DNA of 48,833 bases from an uncultured Desulfobulbaceae bacterium (GCA_947259115.1 CAMYKS010000031.1:1-48833), one strand, 5' to 3'; numbered from the stretch's first letter, positions 17,650 to 26,040 are shown. Numbers and translations: made by a program. Notes: a model not told the origin generated them from the letters alone.

Positions 17650-19071
17650 TTAAATCTTGTTGAGAATGTGGTGGTTGACCATGGTAACTCCACTTAGCAT
17701 GGATCCCACTATCCCCAGATATCCCTGATCGGTTCCGGCTATATAAAGATTCTCATAGTTTGTCCTGCCGTCCTTTATTTTTTCAGGGCTGCCGTAAACC
17801 GCTCCCTGTGTCCGGGAAGTATACCGTTCAATTGTCACAGGTGTGAAAGTGTCTTCATATACAATGTTTTTTTGGTAATTCCCAATAATTTTACAGACAA
17901 CTTCCTTTGAGCGCTCCGACCATTCTTTTTTCATGGCTGCATACAGTGATTTATCGTCGGCATCGTAAGCATGTCGCCAGGCATCATAATTTGCCAGATG
18001 GGTCACCCGCAGCTGGATATAATCTGAATTTTGCCCGCCCTCAAAGTTTTCCGGGAAACAGATGACCCCACTGTTGAGACCTACAGCTTTTTCGGGACGA
18101 TGATAGGTAAATTGTTCTGACAGATTATAAAAAATTATCGTTCTGGTTTCTGTAATTGGTTTGAGTGCAGGTTTGTCCAGCAGATAAATTGATTCAGTGA
18201 AGCTCAGGCGACCTGACGTTTTATCTTCAGTTGCAGTTGAAAATTTAGCAGCTGTATCGGGAGTGGCAAAAAGTCTTTTCGTCTCAGGATATCCCGCTGT
18301 TGAAATGAGATAATCACAGCCGATTTCTTCACCTGATGCTGTCCGTACACCAATAATTGCATCATTTTCCGTGAGAATTTCCTTTACCCCGGTGGAAAAT
18401 TCCAATTCACCTCCAAAATTCTTATACTGCGTTACTAACAATCCCAGGAGATCTTTAATTGTTCCTTGAGGCCTGAAAAAACCCTCCTGATAGATAGCGC
18501 GGAAGATAATTACGAATTGGCTGATATCCATATCATCCTCATCGCTGCTGCCATAAAACATCAAGGGACAGAAAAGCATTTCAACCAGCAGCGTATCGTG
18601 CAGAAATGATGAGACAAATTCTCTGGCGGAGATTTTTGGACGCGGGGTAAAAGGGTCGTATGCATCAAGCGCAGCAATCATTGCTGCAAACGGCTGGACA
18701 GAATCGGGAAAATTTTCTGCCACCTGCGACTGCAGCGTGCTGAAGTCGTTAGAAAAACAGAGGCTTGAACGTTCTGGAAAAAGGATTTCCGAAGAGAACT
18801 GCTGCCGCAGTTTTAAAGTCCGGCGCGGAATTTTTAACTGGCGCAGCAGGCGGTTTAAAGGTGCATGCTTATCTGCAGGCGGGGCATAGTTGGTAATGGC
18901 ATGCAAGCCGGTTTCAAAAAGTCTGCCGCGGCGATGATAATAGGAATTGAGGCCACCGGCTTTTACATGTTTTTCCAGGATGAGAACTTTTTGACCAAAA
19001 CGGGCGAAGCGGATACCGGCTGCCAATCCAGACAGGCCACCGCCGATGATCAATAGGGGATAACGTCTCAC
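17650..19071 (-). CDS. CrtI-like FAD-dependent desaturase/isomerase, paralogue 2
   Basis: A 473-residue flavoprotein with LIIGGGLSGLAAGIRFA at the start, EKHVKAGGLNSYY next, and a C-terminal YIAGTDQGYLGIVGSM FAD segment. It is only loosely similar to the adjacent paralogue, suggesting different roles on one pathway. It starts 7 nt after the ACP stop codon, which argues for translational linkage with the ACP. Confidence 0.85.
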   Translation of the reverse strand: MRRYPLLIIGGGLSGLAAGIRFARFGQKVLILEKHVKAGGLNSYYHRRGRLFETGLHAITNYAPPADKHAPLNRLLRQLKIPRRTLKLRQQFSSEILFPERSSLCFSNDFSTLQSQVAENFPDSVQPFAAMIAALDAYDPFTPRPKISAREFVSSFLHDTLLVEMLFCPLMFYGSSDEDDMDISQFVIIFRAIYQEGFFRPQGTIKDLLGLLVTQYKNFGGELEFSTGVKEILTENDAIIGVRTASGEEIGCDYLISTAGYPETKRLFATPDTAAKFSTATEDKTSGRLSFTESIYLLDKPALKPITETRTIIFYNLSEQFTYHRPEKAVGLNSGVICFPENFEGGQNSDYIQLRVTHLANYDAWRHAYDADDKSLYAAMKKEWSERSKEVVCKIIGNYQKNIVYEDTFTPVTIERYTSRTQGAVYGSPEKIKDGRTNYENLYIAGTDQGYLGIVGSMLSGVTMVNHHILNKI

Positions 19072-19078
19072 CGACCTT

Positions 19079-19330
19079 TTAAGCGGCTTTCAGGCGGGGG
19101 GTGAGATAGTTGACGCAACTGTCCAGAGTGGCGAGTTGGGGGTAGTCCGCCTCGGGAATTTGAATCTGATAGCGTTTACGCAGTTCCATGACGATGTCAA
19201 GGAAATCCATGGAATCAAGGTCCAACTGATCCCGCAGCGCTTCACCGGAGTTCAGGTTCTCTAGATCAGCTTCATCATCTATGTCCTGGATAATCTCCAG
19301 AACCACATTTTTTATTTCATCGATTGTCAT
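19079..19330 (-). CDS. Acyl carrier protein
   Basis: An 83-residue acidic helical protein with the phosphopantetheine site LDSMDF (Ser40). It differs from housekeeping AcpP in having an extended C-terminal helix (TLDSCVNYLTPRLKAA). It lies between the ketosynthase and the CrtI-like genes, marking a dedicated carrier. AAGGAGAT precedes the ATG on the minus strand. Confidence 0.93.
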   Translation of the reverse strand: MTIDEIKNVVLEIIQDIDDEADLENLNSGEALRDQLDLDSMDFLDIVMELRKRYQIQIPEADYPQLATLDSCVNYLTPRLKAA

Positions 19331-19432
19331 TAAATATCTCCTTAAGAATCATATATTATAAATGATTAGTTTTATTCTTTCAATTGAATCTTCTATAAAA
19401 TTGTAATTTCAGCCGTTTTATCCACCTGTTAA

Positions 19433-20686
19433 TCAGGTGGAAGTCATTTTTTTGACGATAACCACGGAGTTTATGCCAACCATGCCGAAAGAATTATTCA
19501 GTATGGTTTTGACTGTTTCAAGTTGCCTCGGTTCATTGGTCACGAGATTGGGCAGGGCGCACTCAGGGTCAAGTGTATCAACGTTGATGGTGGGGTGCAC
19601 CTGGTTATCTGCGAAGGCAGGCAGATTCCCTGCCAGTTCCAGTACTCCGGCCGCACCCATTGCATGTCCTATTATGCTTTTTGTGTTATTTACATAGGTG
19701 TGCGGACAGTTTTTAAAAAGGGAGCGTATAGCGTTGCATTCTTCTATATCACCCTGCTTGGTCCCTGTGGCATGGGTATTGATAATATCGATATCTTCCG
19801 GTTTCAGACCGGCCCGGTCAAGGGCCAACTGCATGCATTCCGCCTGTCTCGGACCATAGGGCAGCACAAAATCCCTGGCATCCGAATTCATGGCATAGCC
19901 GACAAGCTCTCCGTAAATGCGGCAATTCCTGGCTAAGGCCTTATCAAGCCGCTCCATCACAAAAACGCAGGCACCTTCAGATACCACAATACCATTGCGC
20001 CCGGTATCAAAAGGCCTGCATGCCTTTGTGGGATCCTGATGCACACCAAGGGCTCCTTCCGCCTTAAAGCTTGCAAAAATCCCGAATGAACCGGTGCTTT
20101 CAGAAATGCCTCCGGCTAGGGCCATGTCGACCTCGCCGAGTTTAAGCATTTGGGCCCCCTGGATCACGGCGGCGTTGCCTGCTGCACAGGCGCCGCCGAT
20201 GGAGTAATGCGGCCCGCTGATCCCCAGATTCATGGTTATTTCCCCGGCCGGGTTATTGAGAACCGTGCGCGGGTTATGGTGGTGACTCCAAAAGTCGGTA
20301 TTGTACTCAAACTGACTCAAATTATAAATTTCGTTTTCCGTTTCAACCGTGCCATGCTCTGTTAAGCCGATATAGACGCCGGTTCTGTTTTGAGCGTATT
20401 GGGAAAAGCCATCAAGACCAGCATCCTGCATGGCTTCATTTGCCACGTACACTCCCAGGCATCCTGCCCTGGTGCCGCGCTTGTTTTCCTTCTTTTTGCG
20501 GTATTTAGTCTCCGGGAACGTACATAAGCCTGCCGGTACCTTACCGATATAACGAAGTTCCATTTCGCTAATACCACTTTGACCTGCCAGGAGATTGCTG
20601 CGATAATCCTGCAGGTTGTCGGCATTGGGAGATGCCAGCCCCACACCGGTTATGACGATTCTTTGGTCTTCTGAAAGTTGTGGCAT
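19433..20686 (-). CDS. FabF-like beta-ketoacyl-ACP synthase
   Basis: A 417-residue ketosynthase with the full Cys-His-His triad: Cys167 in GGACAAGN, His305 in THATGTKQGD and His341 in IIGHAMGAAG. It condenses acyl units with malonyl-ACP. The fold starts at RIVITGVGLASP, so the ATG at 20686 fits although no ribosome binding site is clear. It is first in a minus-strand set with a dedicated ACP, two CrtI-like enzymes, ketoreductase and dehydratase. Product unknown. No separate chain-length-factor gene is seen. Confidence 0.92.
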   Translation of the reverse strand: MPQLSEDQRIVITGVGLASPNADNLQDYRSNLLAGQSGISEMELRYIGKVPAGLCTFPETKYRKKKENKRGTRAGCLGVYVANEAMQDAGLDGFSQYAQNRTGVYIGLTEHGTVETENEIYNLSQFEYNTDFWSHHHNPRTVLNNPAGEITMNLGISGPHYSIGGACAAGNAAVIQGAQMLKLGEVDMALAGGISESTGSFGIFASFKAEGALGVHQDPTKACRPFDTGRNGIVVSEGACVFVMERLDKALARNCRIYGELVGYAMNSDARDFVLPYGPRQAECMQLALDRAGLKPEDIDIINTHATGTKQGDIEECNAIRSLFKNCPHTYVNNTKSIIGHAMGAAGVLELAGNLPAFADNQVHPTINVDTLDPECALPNLVTNEPRQLETVKTILNNSFGMVGINSVVIVKKMTST

Positions 20687-20785
20687 AGTATTGCAAAAAG
20701 TGAGCCGGGTGAAATCACTTGCTGATCATGTTCCGGCGTCAGGTTGTTGGGCATTTGTCGGGTTGTCAGATGCGTGTTCCATATA

Positions 20786-20814
20786 TTTATAATAATGAAA
20801 CTTGTTCAATACAA
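20786..20814 (-). promoter_or_regulatory. Candidate sigma70 promoter of the KS/ACP/CrtI cluster
   Basis: On the minus strand TTGTAT (20809-20814) and TATAAA (20786-20791) are separated by 17 nt, giving a leader of about 90 nt before the ketosynthase ATG. The rest of the 324-bp divergent spacer (20687-21010) shows no gene. Confidence 0.45.
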
Positions 20815-21010
20815 ACCTTATGATTAAAGTCTTTCTCTATTACAAATTATACGATTGGGCTTGATTCCCCGTAATCCTTGACTGGGATGGGAGAAATTAT
20901 TGCAAAAGCTCGCTACTATAGCCGATATTTTTTTCTCTGTCGATACAGACAATAATTTTTTTTGAAAAAGGTCATTTAAAAATAAATAGAAACATATGGG
21001 AGTGACAATA

Positions 21011-21928
21011 ATGGCGGAAGAATTATTTGATGTGGTTATCATCGGTGCAGGCCCGGCCGGGCTTCAGGCAGCGATAAACGCAGTGCGCAAAAAGGCAACG
21101 GTCCTTGTTCTGGGACGGCCTGAAAGGAGCAGCCTCTTCAAGGCCCATGTAGAAAACTACCTGTGTGTTGATGGAGTTAAGGAAGGAGCCGAACTCCTGG
21201 CAGTGGGAATTGACCAGATCAAACGTTTTGGTGCCGAGTATGCGCCTGAAGATGTTCTGCAGATTGATCATGCTTCAGATACATTTGCCGTGGAGGTGGA
21301 AAGCGGCAAAACCATTAAAACAAGAAGCCTGATTTTTGCCACCGGTACCTCAAGAAAAAAATTGAAAGTAAAAGGGGAGAAGGAGCTGGCCGGCAAAGGG
21401 GTGAGTTATTGCGTGGACTGTGATGCCAATTTCTACCGCAACGCAAAAGTCGCCGTGGTCGGCAATGAAAGTGCGGCAGTGGATGGTGCCCTGACCCTGT
21501 TGGGATACGCCTCTGAAGTCCACCTGGTGACCAGGGAGCTTGTCGTGTCAGAGGAATTGCAAAAAAAACTGTCCGAAAGCAAGGTTACCATACACCAGGA
21601 TACCTGGGTTTCTGAAATACAAGGTGAAAACAGTGTGGAAGCTGTGCAGCTTGAAAACGCTGCGAACCTTGATGTTGAAGGCATCTTTATTGAGTTGGGG
21701 GCAAAGGGTGCACTTGAGTTGGCCACCACCATTGGAGTGCAGCTTGATTCGGAAACTTTTACCCATATTGACTGCAATAAAAAGCAACAGACGAATATAC
21801 CCGGAGTCTACGCTGCTGGAGATATTGCCGGTCATCCATACCAGATGGCAAAAGCTGTTGGAGAGGGATGTGTTGCAGGCTGGGAGGCGGCCAACTATGC
21901 CCTGAAACAGAAAAGAACAGAGGGATGA
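21011..21928 (+). CDS. Thioredoxin-reductase-like flavoprotein
   Basis: A 305-residue protein with the TrxR layout: FAD site VVIIGAGPAGLQAA, redox pair Cys134-Val-Asp-Cys137, and C-terminal VYAAGDIAGHPYQM. The second nucleotide site is atypical (VVGNESAA where GGGDSA is usual), and the HRRxxxR NADPH-phosphate motif is absent (TRELVVSEE instead). The electron donor may therefore not be NADPH. The ATG at 21011 is chosen for the GGGAG 8 nt upstream. It is convergent with the rubredoxin-reductase gene with no base between their ends. Confidence 0.88.
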   Translation: MAEELFDVVIIGAGPAGLQAAINAVRKKATVLVLGRPERSSLFKAHVENYLCVDGVKEGAELLAVGIDQIKRFGAEYAPEDVLQIDHASDTFAVEVESGKTIKTRSLIFATGTSRKKLKVKGEKELAGKGVSYCVDCDANFYRNAKVAVVGNESAAVDGALTLLGYASEVHLVTRELVVSEELQKKLSESKVTIHQDTWVSEIQGENSVEAVQLENAANLDVEGIFIELGAKGALELATTIGVQLDSETFTHIDCNKKQQTNIPGVYAAGDIAGHPYQMAKAVGEGCVAGWEAANYALKQKRTEG

Positions 21929-23104
21929 TCAGGCCTGGAGCAGAGAGTCAAGTTCGTCGAGGATATCTTCCCCGGTCGATATTGCCTTGTTGATGCGATT
22001 GAAATTTTTCCTGTCACCAAGCATGATGCAGCCTATCACCCTGTTATTTTCAATGACGACTTTTTTGTAGATGGCATCAGTTGCAACAATCTTTGTTTGG
22101 TACCTGTTTTCCTCATCGATTTCCCCGGCTGAGGCGAGATCAATGCCCGCCACTTTAAGGGTGGTTGCAAGGGTGGTCCCTGCATATGGTGTTTTTCCAC
22201 CTGCTATATTGATGCCGGCTATTTTCCCCTGTTCCATGGCCGCGGGCCAGATGCCGTAGGTTTTCCCGTCAAATTCAATGACATCACCTGCTGCATAAAT
22301 GCCCGGCTGATTGGTTTGCATATATTTGTCGACAAGTACTCCCCTGTCAGTTTTAACGCCAAGCATTCCGGCCAGTTCCAAATTGGGCCGCACCCCTGCT
22401 GAAATTATCACCATCTCTGCCGGCAGAATGTCGCCGCTTTCCAGGATAACCTGCTCAACTCCTGCAGCACCGGCAATTTCCCTGGTTACAGCCCCCAATC
22501 TGAATGTGAATTTCCTGTTTTCAAAAAAACGGAGCAGCCTTGCCGCCCCATCATTATCAAGCTGACGCGGCAGCAGCCGGGGAAAAAATTCAACCACGGT
22601 TATTTTTTTTCCCAGCGTGTGCAGGGCGTTGGCTGCTTCAAGACCGAGCAGCCCGCCTCCAATAAGCACAACATTGCTGATTTTTTCTGCGGCTTCAGAG
22701 ATCTGCCTGACGTCATTTACAGTGTGCAGGGCAAAGACTCCCTGCATGTCAGAGCCTTTGATGGGTGGCACAAAAGGGTGGCTGCCATTGGCCAGCAGTA
22801 GCCTGTCGTAGGCAAGAGTTGCACCATCGGCAGTGAGAAGCTGTTTGTCGCCACCATTGGCTTCGGTTATTCTACAGGCAAGTTTGAGCGAGATTCTTTT
22901 CTCATCATACCACTCAATCTTTTTAGCAATCAGCTGGGACTCTACGACTTCGCCCCCGAGTAAATCAGGCAGCCTGACCCTATAGTAAAAGGGGAGATCC
23001 TCATCCGTTACAATGGTTATCTCCCCGTCTGCATCATGGCGGCGGATATGGTCAGCAGCGGTTGTGCCGGCAACGCCGTTGCCAATGATGATATATTGTT
23101 TCAT
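21929..23104 (-). CDS. Rubredoxin:NAD(P)H oxidoreductase-like flavoprotein
   Basis: A 391-residue class of pyridine-nucleotide disulfide oxidoreductase without a redox disulfide. FAD site IIIGNGVAGTTAADHI, NAD site NVVLIGGGLLGLEAA, and second FAD segment GIYAAGDVIEF are in order. It starts directly after the stop codon of a rubredoxin gene, identifying rubredoxin as the likely electron acceptor. Such pairs feed oxygen or peroxide reductases in anaerobes. Confidence 0.9.
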   Translation of the reverse strand: MKQYIIIGNGVAGTTAADHIRRHDADGEITIVTDEDLPFYYRVRLPDLLGGEVVESQLIAKKIEWYDEKRISLKLACRITEANGGDKQLLTADGATLAYDRLLLANGSHPFVPPIKGSDMQGVFALHTVNDVRQISEAAEKISNVVLIGGGLLGLEAANALHTLGKKITVVEFFPRLLPRQLDNDGAARLLRFFENRKFTFRLGAVTREIAGAAGVEQVILESGDILPAEMVIISAGVRPNLELAGMLGVKTDRGVLVDKYMQTNQPGIYAAGDVIEFDGKTYGIWPAAMEQGKIAGINIAGGKTPYAGTTLATTLKVAGIDLASAGEIDEENRYQTKIVATDAIYKKVVIENNRVIGCIMLGDRKNFNRINKAISTGEDILDELDSLLQA

Positions 23105-23266
23105 TTATGCTTCAAGCTCAAACTGACTCTTATCAGCCCCACAAACCGGGCATACCCAGTCGTCCGGCAGATCATTAAACGAAGTTCCTGCTGCAATACC
23201 GCTATCAGGATCTCCCAAAGCCGGATCATAAACATAGCCGCATACCGTACAAACATACTTGTCCAT
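23105..23266 (-). CDS. Rubredoxin
   Basis: A 53-residue frame with the two iron-binding knuckles CTVCG (Cys6, Cys9) and CPVCG (Cys39, Cys42), plus the family residues YVYDPALGD and [14 protein letters not shown] lies 7 nt before the ATG. Its TAA is followed immediately by the ATG of the reductase gene (TAAATG), so the two are co-translated. Cytoplasmic one-electron carrier. Confidence 0.97.
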   Translation of the reverse strand: MDKYVCTVCGYVYDPALGDPDSGIAAGTSFNDLPDDWVCPVCGADKSQFELEA

Positions 23267-23474
23267 TTAAAACCTCCTTTATGGTAATGTTTTTTGTCCA
23301 ATACATATTATAATAGTACAGATATGTGAAATAATCTACTGTCTGTATGTGAGAAAAAGATATAACTCACTTGACTAATATTTTAGGGTGTTCGATTTTT
23401 TTGCATGCTCGGCCAACGTGTAAAGCCCAAACCGTCTGCGACGCATTTCAGTTGCCGACAAAAATTAACGTACA

Positions 23475-23942
23475 ATGAATATATTTTCTGAAAAAGATAT
23501 CCATTTAATGAAACTGGCCCTGCAGGAGGCACGAAAAGCCGGGGAGAGGGGCGAGGTGCCTGTGGGGGCAGTTATTGTCGATGTTTCAGGCGCAATTATC
23601 GGGACAGCAGGCAACAGCTCCATTGCTGACCATGACCCTGCCGGCCATGCGGAGATGGCTGCCATGCGGATAGCAGGAAAGAATCTTGAGAACTACAGGC
23701 TGCTTAAGACAACCATGTATGTCACCATTGAGCCGTGCGTCATGTGTGCAGGTGCGATGATACATGCCAGAATAGGCCGCCTGGTATACGGTGCATCGGA
23801 TCCCAAAGCAGGGGGTGTGGTTTCCCGGTACCAGATTGGTGGCGACTCCAAACTGAACCATCAAATGCAAGTTGAAGGCGGGCTGCTGGCTGACGAATGT
23901 GCCGAACTCTTAACCTCGTTTTTCAAAAAGAAAAGGGGATAG
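23475..23942 (+). CDS. tadA: tRNA adenosine(34) deaminase TadA
   Basis: A 155-residue zinc deaminase. Motif HAE (His58, Glu60) and PCVMC (Cys88, Cys91) bind zinc and catalyse deamination. The tail with DPKAGGVVS is typical of TadA. It converts A34 to inosine in tRNA-Arg(ACG). No ribosome binding site is clear. A tRNA-Ser gene follows 25 nt downstream. Confidence 0.95.
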   Translation: MNIFSEKDIHLMKLALQEARKAGERGEVPVGAVIVDVSGAIIGTAGNSSIADHDPAGHAEMAAMRIAGKNLENYRLLKTTMYVTIEPCVMCAGAMIHARIGRLVYGASDPKAGGVVSRYQIGGDSKLNHQMQVEGGLLADECAELLTSFFKKKRG

Positions 23943-23967
23943 TTTTTTACAATGTTTTTTATATTAA

Positions 23968-24061
23968 GGAGAGGTACCGAAGTGGTCGTAACGGGCCCGA
24001 CTCGAAATCGGGTTGTCGGTTAGTAGCCGGCACGTGGGTTCGAATCCCACCCTCTCCGCCA
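23968..24061 (+). tRNA. tRNA-Ser (CGA)
   Basis: A class II cloverleaf: acceptor GGAGAGG/CCTCTCC, anticodon stem CCCGA/TCGGG with loop CTCGAAA (anticodon CGA), long variable arm around TGTCGGTTAGTAGCCGGCA, T arm GTGGGTTCGAATCCCAC, encoded CCA. A T-rich run follows at once. Confidence 0.97.
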
Positions 24062-24190
24062 CTTTTTTATTAATATTATATAGTTTTATGTATACAAAGG
24101 GGCCAGTGAAAGGCCGATTAATTAAAGTGGTTTTATACCTAATTCAGCCAAAACGATGAGTTTGATTAACAACCACTTGAATTAATAGTA

Positions 24191-24586
24191 ATGGCAGGTG
24201 TGCTGCACAATAATAATTTGAGATTTGTGGAATCCCCGATGCAGACTTGTCCCCATTGCAGGATAGAAATTCGTCTTAAAGATCTTCCCCATCAAGGCAT
24301 CTTCAGTAGTTTCAGGTTTTGTCCCGGCTGCGGCGGAAAATTCATAGTCGATACTGATACAAAATACAGGCAAGCGATTTTTATCTTCATCGCACTCATT
24401 TCATTGGTGTTTACTGTTTTGATGTATTTCCGCGGGTTGGACTGGCTGATTCCGTCACTTGTCAGCTATGTTGTTCTGGGATTACTGGTCTATTGGGGCA
24501 ATAGGCAATTATTCCTTGTTCCGTGCAGTAAAGATAAAGGTTTGGAAGATGACACCCAACCCATAAGTAAAGAATCCGGGCCCTGA
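24191..24586 (+). CDS. Small zinc-ribbon membrane protein, unknown function
   Basis: A 131-residue frame (or 115 if the in-frame ATG at 24239, just before QTCPHC, is used; neither has a clear ribosome binding site). CPHC and CPGC form a zinc ribbon at about 20-49, followed by two membrane spans (about 61-79 and 84-102) and a polar tail. The stop codon lies inside the loop of a terminator-like hairpin. Not recognised. Confidence 0.65.
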   Translation: MAGVLHNNNLRFVESPMQTCPHCRIEIRLKDLPHQGIFSSFRFCPGCGGKFIVDTDTKYRQAIFIFIALISLVFTVLMYFRGLDWLIPSLVSYVVLGLLVYWGNRQLFLVPCSKDKGLEDDTQPISKESGP

Positions 24587-24605
24587 GGACCCGGCTTTGA
24601 CTCGC
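24578..24605 (+). terminator. Terminator-like hairpin with CCCTGAGGA loop
   Basis: CCGGG and CCCGG flank loop CCCTGAGGA and are followed by CTTT. The loop equals that of the hairpin at 24770-24790, while the stem differs by paired changes. The upstream gene's TGA is inside the loop. The T tract is short. Confidence 0.4.
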
Positions 24606-24715
24606 CTCTTGAAGAGGCTGCTGCCGCGTACAACTTATTTATTTTTTAGGCACAAAGGGACAGAGTTCTTTGTATTCTTATGAAAAGTATCAAGTTCGCT
24701 TTAAAAACTTTGTGC

Positions 24716-24810
24716 CTCTGTGCCTTTTGCACTAGCCTATTCAAGATTCAGGCTAAGCCCACTGTCTCTGACCTGGCCCTGAGGACCAGGTTTTCTCTAC
24801 TGAAATAAAT
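24716..24810 (+). repeat. 95-bp dispersed repeat, copy 1
   Basis: This stretch recurs in inverted orientation at 48739-48833 with four mismatches over 95 bp. It starts with the CTCTGTGCCTTTTGCAC segment and contains hairpin ACCTGG-CCCTGAGGA-CCAGGT followed by TTTTCT, so it can act as a terminator. The rest of the spacer 24587-24857 contains related GTGCC-type fragments and no gene. Confidence 0.85.
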
Positions 24811-24857
24811 GAGGATCTGTCGGCTTACACTTCACTTGCCGGGTTGCCATTGATATA

Positions 24858-25838
24858 TTATGACGGGTTTTCCTTCTCGGAAATTCTTTTGTAGTAATCG
24901 GGATAAAGCTGCTCGGCGCATTCCGGACAGATGCCATGGCTGAACTCCACACCGGAATGACGCTTTAAATAGGATTCAATTTGATTCCAGTAGCCTTTGT
25001 CATCCCGTATCTTTTTGCATGAAGCGCAGATAGGCAGAAAGCCGCTCAACAGGTTAACTTCGTCCAAGGCAGCCTGCAGTTCTTCAATGAGTTCCTCTTT
25101 GATTTCCTCAGCAAATTTGCGGTCGCTTATATCCTGAAAGCTCTCTACAATGCCGATTATATTATTATCCGCGTCCAGGAATGGTCGGGCTGTAACAATG
25201 AATGTTCTTTCCCTGCCGGAATCATTCTGTTTAACAGTGTCGCAGACAACCTCGTTCTCACCCTGCATTATCTTGGCAAGAGGGCAATCTTCAGTATGAC
25301 AACTCCGGCCGGGACGTGAATCAAAACAATTCTGTCCGGAAAGCTGCCCAGGCGTGCCTCCAAAAACCTCATAGTAAGCCTCATTGGCCCGTAATATCTG
25401 ATAATTCTTGTCCGTAATGCAGAGCGGAATAGCATTGTTAAAAATGGATTCCAGGGTCGCCCTTGACTGGCTGAGCTCTTCGCTGACCTCTTCGTGTTCA
25501 ATGACTTTATCAGCCAGTTCCCGGGATGTTCTGTTCATTACGGCCAGGGTGTTCTGTATAAGCAGCATTACTATGAAAACGAACACAGCCCCGCCCAAAA
25601 AGACTATGGCACCAATCATTTCAAAATAAGTCTCAATATTTTTAAACTGGAGGAAGAGAAAAGTACTGTAGCCGAGGAGAAAGGTGACCATGAGGCTGGT
25701 AATCAAAACCCATTTTGATCTGATTTCAGGGGTAACGACCCTGTTAACTTTCAGGCTGGTAATAATGGAGAAGATCATGAAGCATGTACCAATGAGTACC
25801 ATTATGATAGATATGATATGAAGGCTGAAAGGTATCAT
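24858..25838 (-). CDS. Membrane-anchored PAS sensor protein without a kinase domain
   Basis: A 326-residue protein. Three membrane spans (about 8-28, 43-63, 74-95) lead to a coiled coil (100-130), one PAS domain (about 128-238), a second coiled coil and a C-terminal module. The PAS domain carries a Cys-rich loop (Cys171, Cys180, Cys185). The end module has CASC (271-274) and CPEC (304-307) with GYWNQIESYL between, probably metal-binding. No histidine kinase, GGDEF, EAL or receptor sequence follows. It probably senses redox or a small ligand and signals through a partner; this is inference. It is preceded by a structured leader. Confidence 0.8.
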   Translation of the reverse strand: MIPFSLHIISIIMVLIGTCFMIFSIITSLKVNRVVTPEIRSKWVLITSLMVTFLLGYSTFLFLQFKNIETYFEMIGAIVFLGGAVFVFIVMLLIQNTLAVMNRTSRELADKVIEHEEVSEELSQSRATLESIFNNAIPLCITDKNYQILRANEAYYEVFGGTPGQLSGQNCFDSRPGRSCHTEDCPLAKIMQGENEVVCDTVKQNDSGRERTFIVTARPFLDADNNIIGIVESFQDISDRKFAEEIKEELIEELQAALDEVNLLSGFLPICASCKKIRDDKGYWNQIESYLKRHSGVEFSHGICPECAEQLYPDYYKRISEKENPS

Positions 25839-25882
25839 GATGTCTCAGGTGCAGTTAAAATGAAAGCTATTTGCCTCTGCTC

Positions 25883-25926
25883 AAAAAAACAAAAGCCTCC
25901 AGATGGGATGGCAATCCCCTGGAGGC
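25883..25926 (-). terminator. Strong intrinsic terminator inside the PAS-gene leader
   Basis: On the minus strand GCCTCCAG pairs with CTGGAGGC (8 bp), with an inner GGGAT/ATCCC stem, followed by TTTTGTTTTTTT. It lies 45 nt before the PAS-gene start and downstream of a good promoter. Confidence 0.75.
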
Positions 25927-26004
25927 CTATATGGTAATTTCATAACAACCTCTTGCATCGGGCACTTCTCCCTGGAGAGGTTCTATTCAATAAGTCAAAA
26001 AACT
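25883..26004 (-). ncRNA. Candidate small RNA or riboswitch-like leader
   Basis: From the predicted start near 26004 to the terminator, about 120 nt would be transcribed. It contains a first hairpin (AACCTCT with AGAGGTT, 25947-25982, inner GGG/CCC) and then the terminator hairpin. No protein frame fits. I could not match it to a riboswitch consensus I know (c-di-GMP-I, SAM, TPP, fluoride, ZTP, Moco, preQ1 considered). Confidence 0.45.
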
Positions 26005-26010
26005 CTATTA

Positions 26011-26040
26011 ATTATAACAGGTTATAAACAATTAAGTCAA
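26011..26040 (-). promoter_or_regulatory. Sigma70 promoter of the PAS-gene leader
   Basis: On the minus strand TTGACT (26035-26040) and a perfect TATAAT (26011-26016) are 18 nt apart. Confidence 0.7.

Noticed and set aside
25974..26012. preQ1-I-like string (GAGAGGTTC followed by AAAAAACT)
   Set aside because: The P1 partner CCCTCT is missing and it is not directly upstream of a plus-strand queuosine gene.
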